From Leptasterias polaris (lineage: Eukaryota; Echinodermata; Asteroidea; Forcipulatida; Asteriidae), in NCBI GenBank assembly GCA_037783415.1, contig JAZGTN010000071.1:744001-808000 (forward strand): DNA of 64,000 bases, written 5' to 3'. A program made the translations under genes and the position numbers. Below the pieces are notes generated by a model. It made no database searches and was not told the DNA's origin. It saw only the letters and a list, made by a program, of their open reading frames with translations. The first letter of the stretch is position 1; each line of letters starts with the position of its first letter. This document shows positions 13,494 to 23,467 of this stretch, in pieces.

Positions 13494-13870
13494 CTGGAGA
13501 TACTTCACAGGAGGAAACAAAAAATATTCAAGCTTTCGACAACAATTGCATTACTCTTTGTCAGTCTTGCACGATAACTAGCTTCACTGCGCGGATAATC
13601 AGCAAAGAAACCTGCAGTGAATAGAATTTTAATTGGTCACAATATTTTTGGATGTGCTGTCCGTCAACAACTGTTTGTTGCATGGTATCTTTTGTTCACT
13701 TTGAATAATTATAAAAGGAACATGATGTGTAAACAAAACCAATCCTGAAACAAGGCAAGTTGAATTACAGGGCCATAAAAAATGGGCAGTGGTAATTTTA
13801 GTCAAGAGATAAGACACAGCCTGAACTAGCTACTTCAAAGTGCACTAAAAATATAGTTCTCTCTAATTAA

Positions 13871-14070
13871 CAGTGGTCCGCTGGCCGCCAGTTAAAACAC
13901 CTGAGGACCAGTCAAAATTCTCTACAAGTGGATCCAGCAGGCTAGTTCAGTGTTAAATAGCATCCTCTATCAATATGATATATGGACTAGTGAAAAAGCT
14001 GGGGGACTACTGAAATGACAAAACGGACTAGTTCAGCCGACTAGTCACTAAAAAAAGTTAGGGGCAAACC
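13871..14070 (-). repeat. Dispersed repeat (actggaccgcaggcc family)
   Basis: Contains ggtccgctggccgccag, taaaacacctgaggaccagtc and aaagttaggggcaaaccctg. The same elements recur at 58480-58560, with related pieces near 5670, 30238, 37076 and 62890. Confidence 0.55.
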
Positions 14071-14262
14071 CTGGAAAGCATCATGGATTAAAGGGAATGG
14101 TAGATTGAGAGTAAGAGATACTGGGTAAAGAGCAAGGGGTTAGAGTAGCCAGCAGGGTAGAGGAGCCAAGATGTGCGAAAAGATAGACAGCAAAAATGGA
14201 TGGGCAAGAAATGAGGATTAAGTAGCAGGTAAGAGTCAGAATAAGGTAGTAGGCAAGGACAT

Positions 14263-14416
14263 ACTGTTAGCCAGAGGGGTGTCTGGGTGTCTTTTGGACA
14301 GCCTGTTTTAAATTGGGACACCCTGTTTTTTTCTGTCATCTACATGTAAAGGTATTGTCAGTGAACAATATGGAGACAAGTTTGTAGATTTCCAGCAAAC
14401 TTGAGAACACCCTTTT
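14263..14416 (-). repeat. gggtgtcc repeat, copy 1
   Basis: Reverse complement of the 63464-63612 repeat. It shares the order aggggtgtctgggtgtc, ttttggaca, attgggacaccctgttttt, then a cttgag/aacaccc end. Confidence 0.6.
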
Positions 14417-14785
14417 ACCAAACCCTGGCTAAAAACTTGAGCAATGAGGCAGAGAAGACAAAGTAGATGAAGTTGGGAACAAGAAGTTGAGGTTATAAGG
14501 AGTTCATATTACCAAGAAAAGAGACTTATCAGGAGAGAGATGAAAGATGGGTTAAGATTGGGAAAGACAGGGTTGAAGTTGACATGGATGAGAGTCTGAA
14601 ACTAGGAACCACATTTTTTAGGAAGCAGATTGAAATGATGGCATTTCCACTCTTTAGTAACCCCTAGTTTTTTGTTTTTTTCAGCACTACAGAGAGGTAG
14701 ATCAATTAAAAACTGACAGTTACTTCTTCACCAGGCAGACAAAATATCTAAATCAAAAAAATATATATAAAGCTTCTTATCCCTG

Positions 14786-14950
14786 ACTTTCATTTCATTT
14801 CATTTCATCTCATTTCCTTTCCTTTTTATTTATTCTGGTTGTGAAGCCAAGAACTCTCGGAAAAGCGAGCTTAATCACTGTACTAGCTAAGAACCCAATG
14901 GAGAGAAGACAAGGAAGGATTTTTCAGTTTTAGATATGGAAAGAAAACCC
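14786..14950 (-). mobile_element. 5'-truncated SINE, family L, ending 15 bp from an ERG exon
   Basis: On the plus strand it starts with a (cattt)n tail and matches the 3' two-thirds of the 18826-19092 copy through accaatggagagaagacaag-like sequence to gaaaaccc. The tRNA head is missing. The break point falls 15 bp from the exon border at 14965, next to the splice donor. Confidence 0.75.
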
Positions 14951-14964
14951 AACGTGAAACGTAC

Positions 14965-15486
14965 ATAAGTCCATTTTGGTGGCTTTGGGTCGTTCCTTCT
15001 GTTGCATGCTCTCCAGGCATTCAAGGGAAGATGCCCGCCTTACGCTCCATGCACTCTGATTGGAGAATGAGGTATTCGAGGGTGACCTAATCACTGGTGT
15101 CCGACTATGATCCAATCGCTGGTAGTCTCCAACTTGAAGTTGTTGGCCACCGCTCTCCACATAGTAACCCCTGGCAGTGGTGTACTGGTGTACCCTGGCC
15201 ATGTCCCTTCGTATCCCAGAATCAGCAGAGCTAGTCGTAGCCTCTGCGGTTAATCGCGCCGAGTCCGAATGCAACGATCGCGTCGACATTGTCGGGGAGA
15301 TTGGCGTCTCGTGTTGGCCGTTTACGTCCTTCTTCGATAGACCCATTAGTGGCAGGGAACTGTCGGGCTCAAGTTTTGGGGCTGGGTTCTCGGGATCAAC
15401 GTTTTCACCGTTGACGTCTTCAGGCGTTTGCAGTTTCTGCTGTCTATACAGTGATGGTAAACGAAGACGGAATGTCCTGTGGTTAT
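14965..15486 (-). CDS. KCNH2/6/7-like (erg): ERG-type K+ channel, large exon of the PAS-to-membrane cytoplasmic linker
   Basis: Second visible exon, counterpart of KCNH2 exon 4. Its 522 bp are 2 bases, 173 codons and 1 base. The acceptor is tttggcag ending at 15487 and the donor is gtacgt at 14964-14959. Near the start is RTFRLRLPSL, matching the KTFRLKLPAL of vertebrate ERG just after the PAS domain. The middle is low-complexity (Ser, Thr, Glu, Pro) with no recognisable fold, as expected for this disordered linker. Near the end (bases 15029-15040) is RRAS inside SVRRASSLECLESM, which aligns with SVRRASSADDIEAM of human ERG1. That Ser is a known PKA and 14-3-3 site in ERG1 (S283). The open frame runs upstream into the intron past 15486; the splice acceptor and homology, not the first ATG, set the exon start. 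Joined to its neighbours the frame stays open throughout. Confidence 0.93.
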
Positions 15487-15877
15487 CTGCCAAACAAAAA
15501 AAGCATATATGTAAAACTTTGAGAATTTTACCATTTGTATTTGAAATGTTGATGTCCAGGAATAACAAGCATTTTTTGTAAAACTGCCTCACGCATTTTG
15601 TTTCCACTTCGGACATGACAGCGTGGAAGCTGCTTATGAAACAAAACAAACAGAAAACAAATAGACAAACGGAAACACACATAAAAATTGTGTTCAAATT
15701 ATTTTTATGAAATGGTCTCAGATACCAATTCTTCCTTTAAAGATATAATTAAAGATAAAGCACAGCAAATAATTACAGGGTATTACAGGGTATTAGTTAT
15801 TATTAAAAAAAATAATAATAATAAATAATAATAAAAATTAACGTAAACCTAAAAACATTTCATACCATTCCAGACAG

Positions 15878-16036
15878 AATGTCACTGTGATCTACTGGTT
15901 AGACTGCAGGACTTGTACTCCAAAGGTTGTGGGTTCAATTCCTACCAAGCTAACCGCTGATTTCACAATGACTAGAATGGTTATTGTCGTCTAGTTACTG
16001 AATCACAATTTCTTGATTTGTGCGATTTATAATCAT
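15878..16036 (+). mobile_element. tRNA-derived SINE, family J
   Basis: tRNA-like head with an A-box-like tgatctactggttagac and B box gggttcaattcc, 30-35 bases apart. A non-tRNA body of ~80 bp follows, with no acceptor-stem closure. It abuts the MITE at 16042. Confidence 0.65.
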
Positions 16037-16041
16037 AGACC

Positions 16042-16404
16042 TTAAAGGTATTATACAGGATTGGCAGAGCTGACAAAATAATCACAGACAGTGTTCATGT
16101 TTTGTGTAATCAACCACATACATGAAATAACAAACCTGTGAAAATTTGAGCTCAATTGGTCATCGAGGTCACGAGAAAATAGTGAAAAGAGACCTTATGT
16201 GTTTTCTGTTTTTCAAACATCGAGTTTATTATCGCGCGTGATAAAAACTATTGTTTTACTCATTTCTCAGAAACGATAGCATTTTAGGCAGAAATATTTT
16301 AAGGAACCCTTTCTACCATTACTTACTTTAAATCATGTAAGTTATGTGTGAATCTGTGAACATTTGTGTTTTTCGATCTTACCAATAGTGTACAGGGCCT
16401 TTAA
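16042..16404 (-). mobile_element. MITE family B, copy 1 (TTAA-flanked)
   Basis: Starts and ends with TTAA. Terminal sequence is aaaggccctgtacactattgg at one end and ccaatcctgtataatacctt at the other. A copy of the same length lies in the opposite orientation at 17423-17785; by eye they differ at fewer than ten of 363 positions. It shares its core (tttcacaggtttgttatttc) with family A. Confidence 0.88.
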
Positions 16405-17422
16405 ACCAATGTTTGTATTAAAGAGATTGGCTGTTGCCAGGTTGGTAGTTTTTTTTTCCTTGTGGGTGTTTACTGAGTTCCCTTGACGGAAGATCATCTA
16501 AACAAACAAACAAACAAACAAAAAAACAGATCTTCCAGAGAGGTGTTTTTAAATGTCAAAGTCAACAAAATAGCAATTGAAGACCAATTATTGTAATTGC
16601 TGCAACAATTAGAACATGCTTAGAATTTCTGAGACAATTTAGATCTGTTTCATTGCTTCCACTAATCACTGGATATTAAATTGAATAAAATGTTCACCTG
16701 TTGGTTACAGACCAAACAAATCACTTTTGCTTTATTTTGATTGTCGCAATTGATATTAAGGCTGATGAAATTAATAAAACATAAACACTTTTTCTGTATC
16801 TCGTTCACTAAAATGTAATAAAACAATGTTGATAATTGTTTATAGGTCGCTTGTTTTGTGTTTTGATGGAAACTATAGAATGGGAATGAATTTAATATTT
16901 AAAAAACAAACAAAAACATTCCCTTCCCTTTAACTTGCAGACTATCAAAGATTAAAATAGTCCAGCTGATGAGTGCCCTCTTGTGTTCAAAGCTGACCAG
17001 TTGAAATCAATTCATTTAAACAGTGGAGAGAGAAATGTGGCAAATTCTTCACTTGGACGGATCATGGAGGAAGGATCAGGACACGTTCATGGTTGGCCTG
17101 TGCACTGCCCTCTATAGGCACAAAAACTCTGGGCAAACTGTTGACTTGAGCAATAAAAGTTAGTTTTTCTCAGCTTCAAAAGACATCAAACAAACATCAC
17201 TGATTTATAGAGGATTAGAAATAGTTGTTTCCAAATGTCATTGATTTTTTGAAAAGTAATTTAGTTCCCATAGGCTACCCCAGCTTCAACCAACCTGTAC
17301 AAATTTTACCAATTTACACGGTCATGTTTTTGAAAAATCATCAAAAATGGTTACTGTTTTTTAAGGTTTATCTTTTCACATGGATGTTTATTTTGAATGC
17401 TGCAACTGAAATTTTGAGGTCT

Positions 17423-17785
17423 TTAAAGGCCCTGTACACTATTGGTAAGATCGAAAAACACAAATGTTCACAGATTCACACATAACTTACATGATTTAAA
17501 GTAAGTGATGGTAGAAAGGGTTCCTTAAAATATTTCTGCCTAAAATGCTATCGTTTCTGAGAAATTAGTAAAACAATAGTTTTTATCGCGCGTGATAATA
17601 AACTCGATGTTTGAAAAACAGAAAACACATGAGGTCTATTTTCACTATTTTCTCGTGACCTCGATGACCAATTGAGCTCAAATTTTCACAGGTTTGTTAT
17701 TTCATGTATGTGGTTGATTACACAAAACATGAACACTGTCTGTGATTATTTTGTCAGCTCTACCAATCCTGTATAATACCTTTAA
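17423..17785 (+). mobile_element. MITE family B, copy 2 (TTAA-flanked)
   Basis: Mirror-oriented partner of 16042-16404 in the same ERG intron, separated from it by 1,018 bp. TTAA occurs at both edges, and the internal motif atcgcgcgtgataataaact is conserved. Confidence 0.88.
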
Positions 17786-18077
17786 ATGGTATTTACTAGA
17801 CTTGGACAGTATTCTAAACGGAATGAATTCTCTTAATGGTTGGTAAACCAGTGAACTATCAGAATGAAACTAATCCTTTTTTCTTCTTCTTTTTTTTCAC
17901 TTTTTTTTTTTACAATCCTCTTCTTATTCTTTACATTGCAGACGATTAACTACACATTTTCGTAACGTGATGGAGCACTTTTTGATTTAAAAAGTGCCCA
18001 TTTCGTCACCGTTTTCACAAAGTGACTTATGTGTTCTTATCTGGTCGGCCTGATTCCTTCCTAATTTTAGGGGTCAA

Positions 18078-18547
18078 TTAACTCTTTCAGTGCCAAGGTC
18101 CTACATGTGCGATCTATTTTATGTATTACGAAAACGCCATTATCATACATGTACATGTACGATCTATTTTTTGTACTCAAAAAGAGTCATCAATCGTACA
18201 TGCACGACCCAAAATGTACATGTATGTTATCCCGAAAGGACAGTATCCCTCAAGAAATACTATTGACTTTGGGATGTACCATGGCAACGCAAATCAGCAA
18301 GTTATGTTTTGTTTTGGTGAGAAAGACTTTGTACTCAAAAAGTGTCATCAATCGTACATGAACTACCCAAAATGTATGTAATCACGAAAGGACAGTATCC
18401 CTCAAGAAATACTACTGACTTTTGGATGTATCAAGGCAACGCAAATCAGCAAGTTATGTTTTGTTTTGGTGAGAAAGGCTTTTTTTTCTAATACAGAATT
18501 TCGAAAAAGCTAAAAAAAAGCTTGGCATTTTAGGTTCAAAACGTTAA
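18078..18547. mobile_element. TTAA-flanked MITE with internal tandem duplication
   Basis: Left edge ttaactctttcagtgcc and right edge aggttcaaaacgttaa, both at TTAA. The interior has two copies of a unit starting gtactcaaaaag at 18173 and 18331; indels make the spacing 152-158. The element ends 46 bp from the ERG exon at 18594. TTAA target sites are typical of piggyBac-class transposons; assignment to that class is inference. Confidence 0.6.
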
Positions 18548-18593
18548 AAAAATAGCAGGCACATGAACGAGTTAATCAGTTTAACAGACTTAC

Positions 18594-18803
18594 TTCTGAC
18601 TCTTTTCCACCTATTCATTGGTGCACTATGCCCGCTACCCGTAGAAGCTGATGTTGAGGTTGTATCATTAGGGTGTAATGCTGACGATGCCGAGGTTGGT
18701 TTATTGATCTCGCTTAGATCTTCAAAGTTCATTATCACCATAATAACCTCTTCATTCTCGTTTCTGACTGGTGCCACGAGCACACCGCATAGGAAGCTTG
18801 TTC
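18594..18803 (-). CDS. KCNH2/6/7-like (erg): ERG-type K+ channel, exon for the C-terminal half of the PAS (eag) domain
   Basis: Internal exon of a voltage-gated potassium channel of the ERG family. The N-terminal PAS domain packs against the cyclic-nucleotide-binding domain and slows deactivation. Seen: the translation begins GTSFLCGVLVAPVRNENEE and continues with a VIMVIMNFEDL strand, closely matching the ERG pattern SCFLC..VVPVKNE..AVIMFILNFE. EAG and ELK channels have a different pattern here (FW instead of FLC, no MNFE). After residue ~32 it becomes a Ser/Thr-rich linker ending MNRWKRVR. The acceptor is a pyrimidine-rich stretch ending in ctctgcag just above 18803, and the donor is gtaagt at 18593-18588. 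The exon is 210 bp: 2 bases, 69 codons and 1 base, so it joins in frame to 14965-15486. It starts at the Gly of the KDG|S junction I recall for KCNH2 exon 3. The preceding PAS exon was not found in the window. Confidence 0.93.
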
Positions 18804-18825
18804 CTGCAGAGACACAGAGGGATAA

Positions 18826-19092
18826 ACATTTCATTTCATTTAGTTTGGTTGTGAATCCAAGGACTGTCAGAAAAGCGAACTTAATCCCTATACTAGCCAA
18901 GAACCCAATGGAGAGAAGACAAGGAAGTTTCAGTTTTAGATGTGGGATGAAAACCCCAGAGAATTATTCCAGGGAAACCCATGCAGTCAGGTAGGGACTA
19001 AAAACCCAATCCACATGGTGTCCCCGATGGGATTTGAACCGGGGTCCTAGAGGTGGAAGGCGCAGAAAGATAACACTACGCCAACCCGACAA
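18826..19092 (-). mobile_element. Near full-length tRNA-headed SINE, family L, next to the PAS exon acceptor
   Basis: Read on the minus strand, a tRNA-like head carries an A-box-like ggttggcgtagtgttat and a B box ggttcaaatcccatcgggg. A core with cccacatctaaaactg and cattgggttcttggctag follows, then an (aaatg)n tail. The tail stops 22 bp before the exon start at 18803, so it lies in the branch-point zone of that acceptor. Confidence 0.8.
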
Positions 19093-19303
19093 CATTGTAA
19101 AACAGGCTTCCTATACGCAATTGTTCTTGTTGCCCATGGATTTTATTTTGTAAAAGAAATACAAGTGAGAATGCAGGCTTTGAATTACATGGAGGCAATG
19201 GCTTCTGCTGCGATGGTCTGGGCCTTGGTGCCCCACAAAAATTTCCCATAGACTTTAAGATGTTCATCACGAGGTACCCTTTGCAAGAAGAAAATGGCCT
19301 TGA

Positions 19304-19480
19304 AATAGACCTTATGCATTGACGTCACCAAGCCGCCATCTTAGAGGTAAACTGATGACGAAACAATGGAAACGCGCTGATTTGTACGCGCGGCGCACAG
19401 GACTGACCAATGAACATCTTCCTTTTGACCTCTAGGCGAGGGCGCCCTACTCAAATGACGTCATATGCATAAGGTCTATT
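19304..19480. mobile_element. MITE family F, copy 1, with CRE-like ends
   Basis: ~24-bp inverted ends: aatagaccttatgcattgac opposite gtcatatgcataaggtcta. Each end includes a TGACGTCA palindrome. The interior (ccgccatcttagaggtaaac, cgcggcgcacaggactg, tttgacctctaggcgagg) recurs at 53552-53698. Confidence 0.85.
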
Positions 19481-19619
19481 GCAGGCCTAAATGGAAATAA
19501 TATATGAAATTTAATTTGAATAGTTACAGAACGTTTGTATAAAGCTTTTGTCAATTGTAGCTTGGCAGCAGGCTGAATTTAATTTTAATATCAAGTAATA
19601 AAACCTGAATAAAATTTTA

Positions 19620-19920
19620 ATAATTTGTGGTTGAACAAAGAAGAATAGCAAGATCAGGATTTACATGTAAACCTGCGACCTCCAGAATCGTGCTAGTGCT
19701 CTACCAACTCAGCTATCTAGTTCTAGTGTTGGCGGTCTCACTATTCAGTCAATATATCCTTGTTCGGCAGTTACAGGTTGAGTGGCTTCTGACAAAGATT
19801 AACAAAGATGACAATATAGGGAAACTGCCAACATAAGGGCTAGTTAACCCAGCTGGTAGAGCACTGGCACGTTTCCGGAGGTCACAGGTTCAAATCCCGC
19901 TCTAGTCATTTTTGTCTTTA
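19620..19920. mobile_element. Two tRNA-bearing family I repeats head to head
   Basis: A minus-strand tRNA-like part (acctgcgacctcc then accaactcagctatctag near 19670-19725) faces a plus-strand one (gggctagttaacccagctgg then ggttcaaatcccgctctag at 19838-19908). The shared leader with ttgttcgg and ggcttctgac lies between them. Confidence 0.7.
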
Positions 19921-20654
19921 TTCAACCCAAAACAAAACCAATATTATCTATGGTTTCAAACATTTTCTTTTGAACCCCACCCCTTGAAATTTTTAAGAGA
20001 ATGATTATTTAAAAACAAACCAGTGATCTGTGTGCACTCAAAGGTTTGCAATTATAGTCCAAGATATACGGCTGGTTCAATAAGGAACTCGACTTGCAGA
20101 TCAACGATCTCTAGTCAATGAAATCGGTGCACATAACTGCACTTGTCCATTTACAAGTTAACAAGCAGATTGGGATTGCATCTGTTCTCCAACAGAACCG
20201 GACTCCATCTTCTTCTTCTTTTTATTTTACCCCACACTGCCTTCTTCAGCATGAACGCCGATATTGATTTCTGGCAGTTTGGGAAATTGGATTTTCTGGC
20301 TGGGTGGAGCTGACTTGCTATTAAGTGCGGGCATGTGTATGACTATGGTCCAGCATGTCACTATCGTAACTACTGATACTTCATGTCAAGTTCGGCTTTC
20401 CAAATTCAAGAACTTCGTACAGGCAGGGTATCTGTACACTATGACAAAATTTAAGACTTTTTGAGACCCGTTTAATGCTACCCATAACAAAATTTAAGAC
20501 CAAAAATAAGTGAATAAAGCAGGGGAAACATCTATAAACTAAAACTTTAAGTTACTTTTTTACATGCAGCGTACTTCGGTTCTTAACGAGCTTATAAACA
20601 AATTCATTACACTCTTCATCCTTTTTGAGACCTCAAATGACAGAATAATGCTTC

Positions 20655-20977
20655 TTAACCCTTACAGTGCCAGCCTCGTTTTGGTAATTCTGTATCTACA
20701 GGCCGGCCATTTTTATTTTTATTTTTTGTCGAGTAGTAGAACGTAAGTGAACGTTGGCGGCCTGTGGATGGAGATTCAGTATGACGTTTCAGAACATTGG
20801 CGGCGCTCGAAGGGTTCCTTACAGTGCTGGTCGCATTTTGGCAATTCTTTATCCACAGGGCAATTTTTGGGGGGGGGGGGGGGGGGGGTCGAGTAGTAGA
20901 ACGTATGGGAACGTTGGCGGCCCATGGATGGATATTCAGTATGACGTTTCAGAACGTTGACAGCGCTCGAAGGGTTA
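20655..20977. mobile_element. Tandem pair of a TTAA MITE sharing one terminus, with a 20-base G run
   Basis: Ends ttaacccttacagtgcc and gcgctcgaagggtta. The junction gctcgaagggttccttacag near 20805-20825 serves as the right end of copy 1 and the left end of copy 2. The motif gtcgagtagtagaacgta recurs at exactly 160 bp. Copy 2 carries G20 at 20869-20888. Overlapping Gly-rich ORFs are read-through of the G run. Confidence 0.7.
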
Positions 20978-21937
20978 GGGTCTTAAATTCGGATAGTAAA
21001 TTTTAGGACTTTTTAAGTACTTTTTAATGATCTGCAGAAACTCTGACTGGGAAAGAAATAAGTCGTTTAAATGATTTGCTTTTCCGTCACCACTTGTACT
21101 TCATCAACCAAATATTACACAGTAAAGGCAGGTGTTACCACCAAAAAGAGGACTTCAGAACAAAAAACGTCAAACACAGACCAGAGTCTTGAGATATTCT
21201 GTGAATTTATGCATTCAAACTTACTTCAGAAAAATCCTATGTACCTGTTTAGATATTGTAGTTTTATGATTTTTTTTATTGTCTTTTTATAGAATGTATC
21301 TAGAGCCTGCAGGGAGAGCAGTTCTCAGTTCTTTGACAACTGTTGGGCCTACCCTGGTAAAAAAAAATAAAAAATAAAAAAAATGAAACATGTCCTTGTA
21401 GACATCTCAGTACAACATATATATAACAAGATCAAACAAGACCTGTGAGCTTAAAATAAAACAGACCTGTCATGACACACATAAGCTTCACTTTGCACAA
21501 ACTATAAAAAGGCTTCCAAATTTTGACAATGAAAACTTTGTACTAACACGTAAAATCATCATTGAATTAGCTATATATGAACATCTACTATAATGAGAAC
21601 AGTTATAATGAGAACAGAACTAGTGCTTCAAGTGGCCTATTATTGACGTGATGCACTTATTTCCAGCTCATTTCACGAGGCCAAAACGCTTCGTTCAGGT
21701 GTTACACCATCAAACGCTATCCACAGAAAAGGTGAACCTGAGTCAAATGATGGGTAACTAACGCCATCAGCTTCAACACAATGTTGTCCCACTTCGTGCT
21801 AAATTGTCTGCAGCAAGGGAATTTGAGGTCCGTTTGCCTTCATGGTATTATCAAAATAAGGCTAGGATTCTAACAGCTGCCCTTCTGTCTCTTTGCACGC
21901 TGCACGCAATCGATGAAGGTCTCCTATATATTGACAG

Positions 21938-22294
21938 TTAAAGGCAAAGTATAGACCATGTGACCTGTGACATCACATGTTTACAAAAGAGCCACAGAGC
22001 CTGGACTTCCTGCAGGCACAGTTTGTACCAGCTCACTGGAAGAATACGCTAAATCTTATGTTTTATGGAGATTGCACTGTCTGATTTTTCTCAACTTTTG
22101 ATATGAAAAAAGGGGGGACATCTCAAAAGCTGTACAGCTGTTGCTTTTGTAACTCTTGAATTTATGTGAAAATGTTGACACAAAATGTAAATTTTCCCAT
22201 ATGGCCAGTGTAGTATCTTGCCAGTCGGGAAATGCATTAGAATGTGCAAGGTCACTATTTCTGTAAACAAAGGTAACATGGTCTATACCTTTGG
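21938..22294. mobile_element. MITE family Q (aaaggcaaagtata ends)
   Basis: ttaaaggcaaagtatagacc at the left mirrors ggtctatacctttgg at the right, with ccatgt / acatgg inside. Its end is fused to the adjacent family R copy. Confidence 0.6.
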
Positions 22295-22639
22295 TTTTTG
22301 GAGCCGTTCGATTGTTTTAATCCTATATAAATGTAGGTATATACAATAAAACTAACCTTTGAAAAATTCACTTCAAAAGTGGTCGCGTTTTTGAGATATT
22401 GCTAAAAAACCAGAGCGAATATGTCCACGCAGGAAGAATATTATCCCTATATGAATACACAAAAAAGTTTCTCAGATTCAAATTTGGGGGGCATAAAAAC
22501 TTATTTATTTGTACATAACCACAAAACTTCCAAGTGAAATGTTTCTCCAAATACTTTATACTGTCGAAAGCTGATGTAGGCTTCTAACCAGAAGGTTTTT
22601 CTTGCCGTTAATTTTAAGAGTGATTACCAAAGTATAAAA
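22295..22639 (-). mobile_element. MITE family R, copy 1
   Basis: In reverse it follows the order of 36022-36403: atcctatataaatgtag, aaaagtggtcgcgtttttga, gtttctcagattcaaattt, taagagtgattaccaaagta. Confidence 0.7.
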
Positions 22640-23161
22640 AACCTTTTAAGGGGAAACCCCTGCAATCTTGATGAAGACCCCCCTGCGTTACAAACTTCCT
22701 ACTGCAGCTTTTTTATAAGTATTTTACTTTCCTCTCAAGCCAGTATCCATGGAAGATCATTGGATGGCTCATACGGATTCAGATAAAAATATAATTCATT
22801 AAGGCAAAAAGTATGTTTTTACAGTGAAAAAAAACCCACACCACTAAGCGTCTTGACATAAGACTAGACCATCCCATGTGACATTACCGCACAACTAGGT
22901 CATTCAATGGCTGCAGCAATTTGCTGCCCGCACAGTGAACATACATTAGCTGCAATGTGATGGGGGAGAATTGAAATCGTTTGGTTGTCATGGCAATAAA
23001 TGGCTATGGTTTCTATCCATGATTCATTAGAAATTAGATTGCAAACTGTGAACGACCCGTCCTGCAGCACGCACGCACACACACAGATGTTGTTAAAATT
23101 AATCTTAAAACACATGAGTACAAGTGATTATTGAAACAATTTCAATTTTAAATTTTCATTT

Positions 23162-23467
23162 TTAGAGGGTGTGCAAAACATGTGTAAGAGTAAAAATATA
23201 AATGCTCACAGATTTGCACATAACTTACGTGGTATAAAGATGGTCATGGTGGGAAAACTTCCCTTGAAATGCTATGTCTTTATCACTGGTGATAAAATAC
23301 AATGTTTGAAACCAGTGAAAACATATAAAGGGGTTTTTCACTGTTTTCTCATGACTCCGACGACCGATTGAGCTTCAACTTTCACAGGTTTGCTATTTCA
23401 TGTATATGTTGGTTCACATTAAGTGTGGATACTGGTCTTTGGCAATTACCAATGTTACGTTGTCTTT
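23162..23467 (+). mobile_element. MITE family A
   Basis: Starts ttagagggtgtgcaaaacat, then cacagatttgcacataac, ctttcacaggtttgctattt, and ends ggcaattaccaatgttac. Contains an internal deletion relative to 6201-6533. Confidence 0.78.

Larger units (their letters stand above)
13494..14964 (-). other. ERG intron between linker exons (1,471 bp)
   Basis: Bounded by donor gtacgt and acceptor atctccag, phase 1. It holds a 5'-truncated SINE at 14786-14950, a gggtgtcc repeat at 14263-14416 and a dispersed repeat at 13871-14070. The rest (13494-13870 and 14417-14785) shows no coding signal. Confidence 0.85.
15487..18593 (-). other. ERG intron between PAS exon and linker exon (3,107 bp)
   Basis: Bounded by donor gtaagt and acceptor tttggcag, phase 1. 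It contains a SINE (15878-16036), two oppositely oriented copies of one MITE (16042-16404 and 17423-17785) and a 470-bp TTAA element (18078-18547). 15490-15877 is AT-rich with an (aat)n patch near 15805. 16405-17422 is unique, apart from an (aaac)n run near 16500. Confidence 0.85.

Noticed and set aside
15177..15581. 134-codon plus-strand ORF opposite the ERG linker exon
   Set aside because: The minus-strand frame matches ERG with correct splice sites; the plus-strand product has no homology and is an antisense shadow.
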